The notes: generated by a model from the letters alone, not told the origin. Counted from the first letter of the stretch, positions 1 through 12,863 are shown. The stretch: DNA of 64,000 bases from Citrus sinensis (GCF_022201045.2 NC_068558.1:38397501-38461500), one strand, 5' to 3'. Made by a program: numbers and translations.

Positions 1-245
1 ATTCTGATTATTTTCTTGATGAAAAGTTATTGGTAAGGACATTTTTTTGTCTGAACCATACATCTCATTTTATCCCTCTAGTCTTTGTATAAGTAATCGC
101 TAATTTTCCATGAATGCCTTTACTTCTAGAAAGAATTACTCATCAATGTTTGTTCTTGTGTCACTGTCATGGAATTGTATCTTTTGCATTTCATAAACTG
201 ATTTTTCTTTTACTAAAATTGATATGTTGTTCATTTAATGCACAG

Positions 246-3200
246 TGGTGAAGGCCTATCAATACACATCTCTAACAAGTGTCATGCTACTCGACTGTTG
301 GACAATTCCGTGTGTGATGTTTCTTACCTGGATATTCCTAAAAACAAAATATAGATACAAAAAGATAACCGGTGTGGTTGTTTGTGTAGCTGGGCTTGTA
401 ACGGTTATATTTTCAGATGTTCATGCTGGCGACCGAGGGAGTAAGTAATACTTTCATTCATTCAGTTGATAATAAAGTGAGTACGTAGTGCTGTTCTTTC
501 ATTCAGTTGATATTAACTTTGCCCTACCAATTTATTTCTGATTTTCTTTCTGCTCAATCAATTTTGTCTATGTTAGCCAAGTCATTCTGATAGCAAATAC
601 TTGTATCTTACCATTCAAACACTAAGTATATGTAAAACAAACAAATTTTCATATTAGCAAATGCAGTTGTGCCTGCTCTTCATGGGTTGACAATTTTAAT
701 TTTCACTTCTAAATTGTTGTTTTTTATGGTAAAGCTTGTCATTTCATATTATTATGTGAGAAAATCTGCAAATTATGTAGTTCTTGAATGTCATGGACAA
801 TATTTGAATTGTAGGCGGGAGCAACCCTCGTAAAGGAGATGCACTTGTTATAGCTGGGGCAACATTATATGCCGTCAGTAATGTCAGTGAGGTAAGAACA
901 ATTTTTGCTTTCTATTGATTTTGTTGCACAGAAGGTTTCATCTTCATCATCATAGATGATTGTTAATATTTTGTAATGTTGCTGTCAGTTCTAAGTGCCA
1001 GATTCTTTAGTCTACACTTCTCACTCTTTATTTATTTATTTTTAATTTTAAGTTCCCATCAAATCTTAGTCTTCTCTCTCTTCTTTGGTCCTTTTTAATG
1101 TTTTGTTCCTCTCTCCTTCATACTGTGGATCCTTCTTTCTTCCCTTTTGTTCTCTCTTCCTTACTTCCATTTTGAAGCCACTCTCCTTGGATTTGATTCT
1201 GGTACCCTGTGTTGATGTATTATGATCTGTTAGCGGCACCACATTCATTTGATGCGTCTTTACCATGGGTCTAAGATTCTCAGTAAAAGATCAATTCTGA
1301 TTCTTACATATATTGGTCCATGGTTTTGAGTTAATGTTCTATCACAAGCTTGATTTGAGAAGCACAATGCCCACGGTAATTGCTCTTACATCGACAGCTA
1401 TTTTGTTCTAAGTATTGCTTTTATAAAGACAGCTTATAGTTTGCTTCTCCTCGTATGTAAGTAAGAACTCTCTCCCTCTCTATAACTTTGCCCAAATTTT
1501 CCTGTATGAAGATTTAGGATTGAAAATGGTTCTTCAGACGTTTTACGTCAGACATATCCCCCCTTTTTCTTTTATAGGCTTGGAGAATAACCTTTTATGG
1601 TGGTTGATAATAGAAAAGAATAGCATTTTAGGAGTTAACTATATTATGGTTCTATGCCACCTTGGAGTTATCTTAAATTTTGACCTTCAACCCTTTGTGT
1701 CTCTGTTGTGCAGGAATTTCTTGTGAAGAAGGCTGATAGAATTGAACTCATGGCCTTTTTGGGCCTCTTTGGTGGCATAATTAGTGCTGTCCAAATGTAT
1801 CCTTGATTTTAAAACAATGCATGAATTCATTAATTTGTTCTTGTTGTTTCAGAGGAGTGTTCTGCTTAAGTTTACTCGTGTTCTTTTCAATTGGTCATTT
1901 TGGTAGAAACTTATGGGATATTTGAAACTTCCATTTTACTGCTTTAATAATGTTTCAGTTAATTGTGTCTTTGAAGTTTATGATTTTCTAATACAAAGAA
2001 CTTCTGCCATCCAAAAACATAGTTAATTATAGTTTCTTCAAATGCCATTACATTATCAATTTGTACCCCTTAATGATGCCTATAGAAGCATACTTGAGCG
2101 CAAGGAGCTACAATCGATTCATTGGTCAGCGGGGGCTGTGAGTTTCTCTCTTTCTCCTCTCAGCCAGTCGCTTGATCCATAATATAATTTCTTAAATTAT
2201 TTATTAAGTTGAGTAATCAGACCAAAATAAGTTGAAATTTATCTATAAACAAAACTGTCTGCAGCATAACGAATGAGTCAGTTAAAACTTTGAAACTAAG
2301 TTTTTGATGGCTTGAATGAAAAGGAAGCAAACTTTTGTATTTTATTTTCTGGGTCTGAAATGGTAGAACAGCTTTTGGCTGTATTTTTTTTTTGGAGTAC
2401 ATATAAAAGTTTCGCATTATTTCTTTTATTAGAGTTTTTCTGTATTAAGAGTTCAATATCACATTGTTTGCTTATTTTTTGTTTCAGGCCCTTCCATTTT
2501 TTGGATATGCTTTGGCTATGTTTCTGTTTTACTCGTTTGTCCCTATCTTGCTTAAGGTATGGCTTTAAATTTTGTATCTTTGATAATGTGATGTTAGTAC
2601 CAAAATTTGGATTCTGTGCTATAGCAATACAAAATTCATAACCGGTGCATGTAATGCTTGTTTTCAAAAATCTAGATTCATACTTTCTACTTGCAGTGCA
2701 TTACCGTCTAATACCATCTAAATTTTGGCTCTGTTTCAGACTAATGGTGCAACAATGCTAAATCTATCTTTGCTGACCTCGGACATGTGGGCTGTTCTCA
2801 TTCGTATTGGTGCCTACCATGAGAAGGTTTGTAAAATGTAAACTGCTAGGCAGCGAGGAAGGAGGCATTGGAAAGACTAGACCATACATACATACTAAAG
2901 TAAAGAGGCATTCGGGAAGCGACTAGTCGCTTCCGGCGAAGCTTCTAGAAGGCTGACTGGATGACCTATTGTTATCATCAATTTATGTTATGAAAATTTT
3001 GATTATGTTTGGTTTCTAAATTTCTTGCAAGGTGGAATTTCCATTCTGATGCCAATTATTCTCTGCAGGTTGATTGGTTGTACTTCATTGCCTTTGCTGC
3101 TGTTGCTGTGGGGCTTATTATTTATTCTGGGTTCGTAATATTGCTAAACCTTTTTTTTCTTCCGGCTTTACAAATATTCAACTTAAATATTGATTACTGT

Positions 3201-3963
3201 AGTTTTACTTCACACATTAAGAAAGAAAATATTAGTAACATAAACTAGTCATGCTTTGTATTTAGTTTGCATGGCCTCAATGCTGGGCTCTGTCATTAGG
3301 CTGGCAATCGGTTAGATAAACAAAAAATAGGGCCTGGTGAGCCCACCAACAAGCTTGAGCTCCAGTACACCTGCCTTAAATGAATTACTGCCTTTTATTG
3401 TGAAGATGACATATTGTGTGATTTATCGTTGTCTTTTAAATTTCACTTTTTTATTTCAATATTTAAGAAAAATGCTGAAGTAGCGTAATCCATATATTTT
3501 CTTGTGAAGTGATTCGTCTAATGGTGTGTTTTCTGGGTCCATTTTTCAGTTATGGAAGTTCTATACTACTAACTGTACCCTGTTGAGAATTCTGTTGTCG
3601 TGTAAGCAGCCATCTAGTTTTGTAACCAAAGCACATGGCTGACTCAATATGAAGCTAACGTAATTCTGTTTTGTGCATACATTAGGGAAAGTATCATTTG
3701 CTTTTGATATTGAGTTTTCTTTATTTTCTTTCTGCAGGGGTGACAAAGATGATGATCAACCCTGTGCTGAGATTGTTGATGAAGAGGCTTTGGGAAACAA
3801 GGATTTTGAAGATGAGGCCAGCTGCAGCCAAAGGACTGCAGGTGGGAGCTCAAAGACGAGAGACGCTAGCAAGCATAAGTCTGCAGCATCTGGCATTGGC
3901 GAGAATCTACTCTTGGAGAACAAGAACGAGGGATATGATGATGCACTGGGGAAGAAATCGTGA
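246..3963 (+). CDS. SLC35F/DUF914-type transporter, 3' part (5' exons outside window)
   Basis: This is a multi-exon gene of the drug/metabolite transporter superfamily (SLC35F, DUF914), probably a membrane carrier for small metabolites; the substrate is unknown. Exons that keep one frame with GT-AG borders are 246-440, 815-891, 1714-1796, 2086-2137, 2488-2555, 2740-2826, 3069-3130 and 3738-3963, with a TGA stop. The segments encode hydrophobic helices, for example around VVVCVAGLVTVIFSDV, ALPFFGYALAMFLFYSF and YFIAFAAVAVGLIIYSG. A motif TSDMWAVLIRIGAYHEK lies between helices, as in this family. The last exon is a charged cytosolic tail rich in Asp, Glu, Lys and Ser. The start codon and first helices lie upstream of base 1. 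The gene is convergent with the next one. The family call is confident; exon borders are inferred by eye. Confidence 0.85.
2915..2934. repeat. Perfect 20-bp palindrome in an intron
   Basis: GGAAGCGACTAGTCGCTTCC is identical to its reverse complement. It lies in the intron of the transporter gene between exons 2740-2826 and 3069-3130, in a locally GC-richer patch of about 2840-2960 that differs from the AT-rich intron around it. The patch may be a small insertion; no target duplication was found. Confidence 0.6.
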
Positions 3964-4393
3964 TTTCAAGAGTATGATTTGCAAGGTAATAAAGTGGAGG
4001 AGTTTAGAGTCGATAATATTAGAAAGCTTGTTTCTATCAAAGGGATAGCACTATTATTGAGATTCCATTTGGGATCATGAAATGAACATTGGTTGAATAA
4101 TAACCACTACCATTTTGGCCTATGACAGAAATTGTTATTAATGCAAAGCCAAAATCATGATTTTTGTTGCCAATGCTTAGAGAGTCGAAGATAATCCCAG
4201 TACTATTTATATATGATACAGACATCTGTTGAATATATAATTTTGAAAAATAACATTCGACTGTACATACAACTCTTCATTATTAAACATAATCCATTCT
4301 GTTGGATTAACATTGCAGTAACTCATGGGTTTGATCCCAATTATTCTGAAAATCATTTTCCTTCATAGTTATGATTAAAATAAAATCAACAAA
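3964..4393. other. Convergent intergenic gap (3' UTRs)
   Basis: This 430-base gap separates the stop codons of two convergent genes and most likely holds their two 3' untranslated regions. No coding or RNA gene is visible. Confidence 0.5.
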
Positions 4394-7300
4394 CTAAAAA
4401 CAGTCCAACTCTTTAAGTACATCTCGCTGAGATCGAAGCTTCTTACGCCGAGATCGTGGGAACAACAGTTGCTGGATCTGTTTCTCAGCAGCAACTTCTG
4501 ATGTAGCCTGCAAATATATTTACACTAGACATCAATGAGGGATTATTTTTCTCTCTTTTTTTTTTTTTTTTCATGCACCAATGCCATGTCAAAACAGAGA
4601 CCAGCGTCTGAATAAATTTGTAGTAGTTAAATATTGTTAACTGCTGTGGAGGATGCTTACCCGGATTTTGAAAGGAAAACGATGAGTTCTTACTTCTACC
4701 CCAGAAAATACTCTGACATCCATGCCAAGACTATCAACCCCGATCAAATTCGCTTCCTGTACAGGCAAATTAATTGATCAGAGATTCATATTTCAGCTCA
4801 AATATATTGTGAAAAGTTAAACATGTACCTCGAATTCATAAGAATAATATATATCTCTAAAGCTAAAAAGAAATAAAAATGAAATGAAACTAGACATCTG
4901 TTATTAAATAAAAAAAAGAAATTTATTTATTCTCACATTTCCAATTCTAACCTCCCTTTTTTCACAGATATTGAAATATGTCCTGTGTAATAAGATGAGA
5001 TGCATTAATATCATCATTAGCAACCAGCAAAAATATCCCTCATTCATTTTTCCCCAATTTCTTCTTTCCATGTTCTTCTCCCACCAGAACCCAAATGCAA
5101 AAAGATTGAGGCTTATCTCCCTAAAGGAAACCTTAAACAGTTAATAAGCCAACTGGCCACTGACAAACCGAATCGATTGCCTACGGAATAGACTTTCACC
5201 TTCAAGGAACTGACTCCTATGATAAAGGTCGAGATCATATTCATTTTAAAACCAGAAATAAAACAAAAAGTTTCAATAACTTAAGTAAATTGTTAATTTT
5301 GCTTTTCCCCCTATGAAAAGAATAAGGTGTCATTCAAAAAACTTGTCATATTATAAAATTTAATTAATGTGAACGGGTAAAGGTTGAAATATAGAGCATC
5401 TGGCCAACCCTAGATCAATACCATATTAGATTACCTTTAACCTACAAGCTGACGCTTCTTGCTAATGACCTTAGAGTAGAATTTAAGCTCTAAAATTGTT
5501 CTGAAGCACCGCAACATTCTAGTTCTGCTTGCTTATTAAGCAACAATAATGGACTCCTGTACATACATGTAAAACCAAAACTAAATTCAAGAATGGCATA
5601 AGAAACTGTTAAACAGAAAGTTTACCCACAAGGGTAAATGGCCAACACAATATAGAAGATAAAGTAGACAGAAACACTTGTAATTACGATGAGAAACAAA
5701 AACACTGAGGTTGAAATTTATTTACCTCAACATTAAGGCCTTTCTTTTTGCAAAGCGCTTTAAGAGCAACGTTGCACCTAATGCCCTTTAGGCTGAAGTG
5801 TTCTATAATTGCTGAAGTAGAGTGTACCAGGATATCAGGCTCAGCATCTTGAAAATCTTGCAAACTAACAGGGGACTGCACATATTCGAAGGATACAGAA
5901 TTTCAATCTAAGAGGGCTGAATCTCGTACATTGCACTGTTATCGAAAGAAATGAACTCATACTTATGTCATATACATGCATATATGTCGTGATTGGAGGA
6001 GAGAACATTCTAGAACAATTGCTACTTAATACCTTTTCATTATCTTTATCTGAATTCCAGTTCACAGTAAGATCTAATTATCCAATCTTCCTCATATCAG
6101 GTTTGTCAGCTTGTATGAGTCAATCTTACACATATGAATATTGAGAGTTTAATGTACATACCCGAATTCCATACACAGAGAAAAGCTCTATTCTCATAAT
6201 CTCCAATCTATAAAGAGTTGAGCCAGTGTTGCTTCTGCCATTTTTCGAACTAAAATTCGGGGTTTCACCATCTAAACATGACAGCAAATGAGTCAGAAAG
6301 ATATTTCAAAATAAGCATATAGTCAACTTTTCAAGAACTAGTGAAAAATGGCGGAAAAATAGTATTCAAAAGAATTCTAGAATATTTTTCCTCTTTTCCA
6401 AGAGAAATGCATATACTTATAGATAAAGGAAGGAAAAATTTTAAGGGCAGCGCAGAGTATGATAAATAACAGCTCCTTGACATCCTTCAACTACATGTGA
6501 AGAATTTGAAGTTTTTGTGGATGCCATTACTTCTGAATTCAATCATACACAAACAGGCCATATTATTAATAGGAAAAACTTTTAAAAGGGGACCACATAC
6601 TCCAGAATGTCAGGAATCAAGCGGACTTGAACCCGCCACATCATGGCCTCTGTGCTAAGAGTTAATAGAAAACTGCAGAGTATTGTTTGGCAGTGGCATT
6701 TGAGGCAATTCCTTAAAGATTATGAGTAGAAAGATATCCTAGAAAATCTGCTGGAGGTTAAAATTTAATAGCCACTAATTTAATTACATTCATTGTGGAG
6801 TATCCACCTTATTCGATAACCCCCTTTAGTCACAGCAACTTTATTCAATGCAAGCAAAGTCCATTCTGGTGATTCAATAACCAAAGCAAAAACATATGGT
6901 ACCTTGCCAGTCAGAGTTGTCACCATCACTATCTTCTGAATGAAATTGCCTTCTCAAGTAACTTTCTTCATCAGCAAACGCAGGCCTGAGGTAACCCACT
7001 ATAGAAAGACCATTTGAAGGATGATCCATTTTTCTATCATATTCCATATTAACAGCCTACGTGAAAAAACAATAAATAAATCATTACACTAGAGTACTAA
7101 AAGTAATTTGACATACATAATACTGAGAAAAAAAAAACCCAGAATTTTAGCCATGTAAAGTTGAACAATCTGGAGATTAAAAAAATTTATAAATAAATAA
7201 ATACAAAGTTCATGTTATTAGCAGAATAACAGTCAGCACTTCACGTTAAATAATTAAACTTGCAATAGAAAGATAGAACAATAACTGACTGTGATCATGG

Positions 7301-9413
7301 TGTTGGGAAATTGTCAGTGACGTAACTAATTACAAAACCAGCTCATAATCACCTTTGTCAAACACTTGGCAAAATAAATAGGATGAACCCAGCTGGAAGT
7401 ATCTGGCATTCCCCAGTCAACTGAGCCATCAGAAACTTCAGAATCCGCAACCTATATGATGAGCATATGAATTTACATATCCATAGGATAATCCCAATAT
7501 ATATACGAGAGATAAGCAATATTACTTCAAAATAGTCCTCATCAAGAGGTATGTCATCACTGGTGACAAAATCTGAATAATTGTATCCAGCACCAGCAGC
7601 AACCCTTTGATTATCGTATTTAGGGATATCCATCCCGATGAAAGCAGTCTGAAGGTAATTCAGAAGAAACAAAAAATGATTAGCTATGAACAGAATTATA
7701 TGTTTAATTTTCTAACAAATTAAAAAATGTAACCGACACATTGTGGACTCAGATTGATCCAAAATATCTGGTTATCTCCAACATCCAGATAAAACTAAAT
7801 TAATTAATTAGAAAAGAAAATATATCCTTACCACTAGGTTATTTGCTCCAGGATCATGTAAAATATTTTCATCGTCAAAAATTTCAAAAAATATATCTGA
7901 AAATTAAAAGAAAATGATTAGGTCCAATTACATAACACCAATACAAATTTCCAAAAGAAGAAAGCGGACCTCCATAATCATCAATAACATATTGAAACTC
8001 AGCCCATGAAATCTGTTCATGTGGTTCACAATGTACAGTCCCAGGAAAGACCAGCAAGGAACTGTTGTTAGCCTGCCAGAAAGGGAAAACTATGACCGTG
8101 CAATCCTAGATAGAGAAGTTGATTCAAATATGGCAGCAAATCACTGCATTTAGACCATTGACATAACCATTCTTTCAGTTTTATAATTTCAAAATATGAA
8201 AGTGCAGAAACCTCAGCAGTTGTCCTTGCTATTTCAGCTGAGGTGAGTTTGGTGTCCCTGACCCTTTTGTGAAATTTAAGTTCTTCAAGGGGATGATAGC
8301 CTCGGTTATTAACGTAATTAGATGAATCAGGAACTGAATCAGAGTAATCTGCAGCAACTGAAACTTTTGAAAGGCAAAGATCACGTCCGGTAGACAACCA
8401 ATTGAATTGTGTGGAACCAAAAAAGGGATTCCTGCACCCCAAATAGAACAGTAATTTCTTCACTACAAGTATGATAAGTTTTAGTTGTTTCCACGAATTC
8501 AGAAAATAAGAGAAGAAGGGTGGAGTAGTGAAGCCTAAGCATAACACAATTTCAGTAATCTTCATTCACATTACAAATTGCGACTGAGTTTGTGTTTGTG
8601 CACAAAAACATGAACACACGCACAAACAAAATGCATGATACTATTCCAACCATCAAGCATAATAACTTATTCAATTTCTTTTGCAGGTAAATCAAAAATG
8701 TGTTCAATTGCAGCATGACAACACATATTTACTGCCAAAGCACAAATGAAATTAATGTAAAATAATATCTCATGCAATAGCAAAATCAATTCAAACAGCA
8801 GATTGAACAAGCCTATCAATATAAATCTTTTATCATGCTAGTGCATCCAACAATTTAAAATACATGGAAGACTTTAAGCCGTAGTTGACTTTGCAAATTC
8901 GCTAGCAAAGCAATTGACTCAATTTAAAAAAATTAAACAAACTAGTTATTACAGAAAAATCCAAAAGTTGTATAGGGAAGAAAATAAAAATAAAAAACCT
9001 TATGGCAGGAAAGTCAGGAGCTCTGTGAGCATCAAAAGAAGGATTTTTTATCCAAGTGCTTGTGATCCCATTTGAAGTTGAGCAGGAAATCCCCTCTGCA
9101 TGGCATAAATGACATTCCGAATGACCTTAAATCATCACCAAACCAAAAAATTGTACAACATAAGTGAGGAAGAGCAACAAATGCCAACAAGCAATCTTCA
9201 ATAAAATCACCATCCAACTGACTGACTAGCGAACTAATTTGCAACTGGGGATGTCAATAACATGGATAAGTGCCATCAAAAATCAAATTAACAAAATGGG
9301 ATTCCTGTAAAACAAGCAAAATTGAAAAGGCTACTGTAAAATTTGCAAAAGAACAGATTTGTAAAATTACCGAGAGAGAAAGAAGAAGGAGCAGCAGCAG
9401 CTGCGATCGACAT
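4394..9413 (-). CDS. At3g49140/At3g59300-like plastid-type protein, split-barrel/DUF2470-like, 12 exons
   Basis: Twelve exons join in one frame on the minus strand: 9371-9413 (ATG at 9413), 8999-9095, 8212-8431, 7970-8072, 7832-7896, 7526-7648, 7353-7451, 6903-7056, 6162-6271, 5726-5875, 4661-4756 and 4394-4507 (TAG). The product is about 457 residues. The first 25 are rich in Ala and Ser, like a chloroplast transit peptide. The middle contains LLVFPGTVHCEPHEQ and VIDDYGDIFFEIFDDEN, typical of the plant family named after Arabidopsis At3g49140. The C-terminal part, with VDSLGMDVRVFSG and RTHRFPFKIR, resembles a DUF2470 domain, which occurs after FMN-binding split barrels in heme-handling proteins. 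From memory, databases label the Arabidopsis proteins as PPR, but no 35-residue PPR motif is visible here. The function is unknown; a redox, flavin or heme role is inference only. Confidence 0.75.
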
Positions 9414-10028
9414 AAAGAGGGATGAATGAGCGAGAGAGTGACGATGAGAGTCGAAAAATGTAGAACTATTAATTAAAAGTGTTAGGTTGTGTCATGCGGG
9501 CGTGCGGTCAGCAGTCAGCGAGATTGGACCATCAAAATCTAATATTAATGATCAGATACTGTGTCTTTTGTTTTGAGCCAAGAAACTGAAACCCACTGCT
9601 GTCTCTGTAGCCTGTAAGCAGAAGCTGCAACCAGTTGCGAGTTCTGCTTTGTGTCCTTTTCTTTCTTTTTGTCCTTTTCACTCAATCCAGTGATCCCACT
9701 GTAAGCTAGCTCTGGGTAGGGATAGTGATGTCAATTTCTCAATCCGGGTACGGACTCTGGCTCTGGTATTTTCCAATTGGAAATCGAATATTCATTTTCC
9801 TCGGATTATAAATTCTCACCCACTCCTGTTGGCTTAGCATATTGCGATCATTTTGAGCCTCGAAACATTCATCCGCGAATTTTTTTGGACCAATAATCAA
9901 TGGGTTTGGGCCGACTGCAGATGGATTCAAATATCTACGGAGACATCAATTGCAAGTTTTTTATTCATACTTTTTTCTTTAAATAAATAAAATTGTTATT
10001 AATGAAAATATGACATAGTCGATTGCAC
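9414..10028. promoter_or_regulatory. 5' flank of the minus-strand gene; no other gene seen
   Basis: This stretch holds the 5' UTR and probable promoter of the minus-strand gene that starts at 9413. A pyrimidine-rich tract in transcript sense lies just upstream of its ATG. The part around 9730-9950 has short GGAT and ATCC runs similar in style to the hAT-like repeat at 23081, but I could not define an element there. Confidence 0.4.
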
Positions 10029-10031
10029 TAA

Positions 10032-10690
10032 AGGTGCGTTTGGCACACTGCATTATATTATATTGTATTGTATTATTTTAATATTGGTATATTGTATTAT
10101 GCTGTATTGCATTAGCATTGTATTATAATAATATTGTACAATGTTGGGTGCTACACTGTACCGTATTATTTTTTTAATTAATTTAAATTAAATATTATAT
10201 TATATTAATGTTTTATATTATATTAATATATTTAAATTGCATTAATATTTTATGTTATTATTTATATTATTATTAATTTTAAATTAATATTATTTAAATT
10301 TATTCATATTTAAATATTTTTATTAGTTATAATAAGTTATAAATTTATTAATAAATTATAATAAAAAAATAAAAAATATACTATTATTGAATGATAAATT
10401 ATTTATTTATTAATTTATATTAATAATTATAATGTAAAAACAAATAAAATAAAAATATTATATTAAATTAAAAACTATATTTATTTATTATTTTAGTATT
10501 ATAATAATAATAAAGCAAAAAGCAAAAGTTAAAAGCAAAAGCACAAAAAAAAAAAACAAAGCTAATGCGTCAGTTGACGCATTAGCCTCCCACCCCAATC
10601 CCTTGTAATTTTGTTCCAAACATGGGTTTGGTATTATTTTAATGTGAATAGTATTATAATACACCATAATCATATGCACCAAACACACCC
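10032..10690. mobile_element. Tourist/PIF-Harbinger-like MITE with TAA target duplication
   Basis: The ends are imperfect inverted repeats: AGGTGCGTTTGG on the left and CCAAACACACCC on the right (GGGTGTGTTTGG on the other strand). They are flanked by TAA at 10029-10031 and TAA at 10691-10693. The interior is about 659 bp, extremely AT-rich and without an ORF. A TAA/TTA duplication with GGGTGTGTTTGG-type ends is the usual signature of Tourist-like MITEs mobilised by PIF/Harbinger transposase. An internal hairpin with 12-bp arms lies at 10561-10586. Confidence 0.75.
10561..10586. repeat. 12-bp-arm hairpin inside the MITE
   Basis: GCTAATGCGTCA and TGACGCATTAGC are perfect reverse complements separated by two bases. 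They form the only GC-richer island in the AT-rich element. Confidence 0.7.
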
Positions 10691-10693
10691 TAA

Positions 10694-11380
10694 GGAACTG
10701 CAGTATTCTTGGGTACCATATCCAACAGACCATTCATTATGAAATAGTCAGAAAGTCAATAAAATCTAATTATCTGATAATAACATCAGTATCCACTCGA
10801 TGTATCAGAGCCTTATATTAATTCTAAATAATAAATTTTTAAATTTTACTTAAGTATGCGTATAGAGTTTTTTAGTTTTGACAATGGTCACGCATATTCT
10901 TTTCTTTTAGGGAGGGGAGAGTAATAACATTCTTTCATTATATTAGCCTAACTATGTTTCTTTTGGATATAATTATCCAAAAAGAAATTTATGCGAAAAT
11001 TAATTCTTCAACAGATAGAGACATTTAAGTAACTATTGAAAGTCTCGAATGTCGATGGCTTTTTTCCAAAAGTTTTATGAGGATGATTTGAGCAAATTTC
11101 TTGTGTCGATTTAGTGCTTGAAGTCTTATCTTTCGTCAAGAATTTGCCTCGAAGCATAGACTACAAGATAAGGAATCAACTTTAATTCTGGATATTATTG
11201 AATTTATCTTTCGTCAAGTGCTATGATTTTGACTTTGTACGACTAAGACTCTAGAGAATATTTTGAAATCATTCGTCTTGATAAATCCTCCTTGACTCTA
11301 TATAAAACTTGACATCCACTTTCTTGTAATCAATCAAAGCAAAAATTTAAACAAGATTCCAAATATAGCAAACCAAGAAC
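10694..11380 (+). promoter_or_regulatory. Upstream region of BAHD copy A with TATA box
   Basis: No ORF is supported here. A TATATAAA box lies at 11299-11306, about 75 bases before the ATG of the acyltransferase gene at 11381, with an A-rich leader between. This upstream region does not resemble those of the other three BAHD copies, which share one promoter type, so copy A is an older or separately placed duplicate. Confidence 0.6.
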
Positions 11381-12790
11381 ATGCAGCTACGCATCATCTC
11401 CAAAGAAGTTATCAAACCATCTTCTCCAACTCCTCACCACCTTAAAACTCACAAGCTATCTCTTCTTGATCAACTAGCTCCCGATATTTACTTACCAATT
11501 GTTTTGTTTTACGACTCATCATCAAGAGTTGATGACAAAACCAGTACTGCGACCATTAATAGTACTAATAACATTTCTCGTCGTCTTAAAAACTCTCTGT
11601 CCAAAACATTAACCCACTACTATCCTTTTGCAGGACGAGTACTACTCAAAGATAATTATGTTATTGATTGTGACGACTCTGGTGTCCCTGTTGTTGAAAC
11701 CCTCGTCGGCAGTAACATGTTTGATGTGCTTAATTTTCCAGAGATGGATACACTGGAACAATTGCTTCCGTTCAATCCGAACAAAAAGCACTTGAGCACT
11801 CATGATGTCACCGTCGCTGTGCAAATCAATTACTTTCATTGCGGAGGTGTGGCAGTGGGTTTTAATTTCAGGCACATTGTAGCTGATGGGGCAGCGGCAA
11901 TAGGGTTTATCAAAAACTGGGCTAAACTTAACTATTCCAATGATGATCATGATATTAATATTGATGTTAGCACTAAGTATGCTGTTGTTGATTGCACAAA
12001 TATCTTCCCACCAAACAAAGAGATTTCAGGTTATGCGAGGAGTATTAACGAATGGCAACGTTCAACAGAATGCGTAACAAAAAGGTTTAGGTTTGATGGT
12101 AGTAAGGTAGCTGCTCTTAGAAGAGAAATGACAATGGAAAAAGCAAGTTTGAATCTTCAATATCGTCCATCACGATTTGAGGCTGTGTGTGGGCTTATTT
12201 GGGGTGCCTTGCTAGCTATGGATAGAGAGAAAAATATTGATTCTACTTCTACTGTAGCAACAATCCCAGTGAATTTACGAAATCGAATGAATCCACCGTT
12301 ACCCGAAGGTTGTATTGGGAACCTCTTTCATGCAGTTACATGCACAGAAAATAATGAAGCAGGTGACGGTCATTATAATAAGAGTACTTTAGCAAGAAAT
12401 GTTCGTGAATTTACAAAGATGGTGAGTGATGATTTTTTGAGAAAAGTGTATCAAGACGGTGGTGGTGTTTTTGTGAATCAGTATAAGGAAGCAGTTAAAG
12501 AACTTCTAAAGGATGGCACTAATAATAATACTACTAATAGTGTTAGGCTGTTTGGTTTTAGTGGTCCGATTGGACTTCAATATTATGGAATTGATTTTGG
12601 ATGGGGAAAGCCATTGTGGGTTACCACTGTCATGAGGCTTAATAATGTTGCCATGCTTTTAGATACATGTGATGGGAAAGGAGTAGAAGCCTGGGTGGGA
12701 TTGCCTATTAACGACATGTCGAAATTTGAACAAGATCTTGGTATCCTTGCCTATGCCTCTTTCAGTTCAAGCCCTAGGAGCAGGATTTGA
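11381..12790 (+). CDS. BAHD acyltransferase, vinorine synthase-like (copy A, intact)
   Basis: This intact, intronless 469-residue protein belongs to the BAHD family, cytosolic enzymes that move an acyl group from acyl-CoA to the hydroxyl or amine of a specialised metabolite. The N terminus (KPSSPTPHHLKTHKLSLLDQ) is typical of the vinorine-synthase-like clade. The catalytic HXXXD is HIVAD at residues 165-169, where His is the general base. The structural DFGWG motif is at 405-409. Length matches the family norm of about 430-470. Two AAT-rich, Asn-rich stretches are small insertions relative to the 448-residue copy at 31401. A TATA box lies about 75 bases upstream. The acceptor and acyl donor cannot be read from sequence. 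It is the first of at least five copies or remnants in this window. Confidence 0.93.
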   Translation: MQLRIISKEVIKPSSPTPHHLKTHKLSLLDQLAPDIYLPIVLFYDSSSRVDDKTSTATINSTNNISRRLKNSLSKTLTHYYPFAGRVLLKDNYVIDCDDSGVPVVETLVGSNMFDVLNFPEMDTLEQLLPFNPNKKHLSTHDVTVAVQINYFHCGGVAVGFNFRHIVADGAAAIGFIKNWAKLNYSNDDHDINIDVSTKYAVVDCTNIFPPNKEISGYARSINEWQRSTECVTKRFRFDGSKVAALRREMTMEKASLNLQYRPSRFEAVCGLIWGALLAMDREKNIDSTSTVATIPVNLRNRMNPPLPEGCIGNLFHAVTCTENNEAGDGHYNKSTLARNVREFTKMVSDDFLRKVYQDGGGVFVNQYKEAVKELLKDGTNNNTTNSVRLFGFSGPIGLQYYGIDFGWGKPLWVTTVMRLNNVAMLLDTCDGKGVEAWVGLPINDMSKFEQDLGILAYASFSSSPRSRI

Positions 12791-12863
12791 ATCCTTTCCC
12801 CAACGATAATAAATGTCTGTTGTATGTATACAACCAACTAATAAATTGCAGTAGCGATATGCT

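Noticed and set aside
6605..6670. tRNA-like half on the minus strand (T-arm-like GGCGGGTTCAAGTCCGC with an AGCACAGAGG stretch before it)
   Set aside because: Only about 22 bases separate the two box-like stretches, and no acceptor stem or anticodon arm can be drawn. It lies in an intron and is at most a tRNA or SINE scrap.
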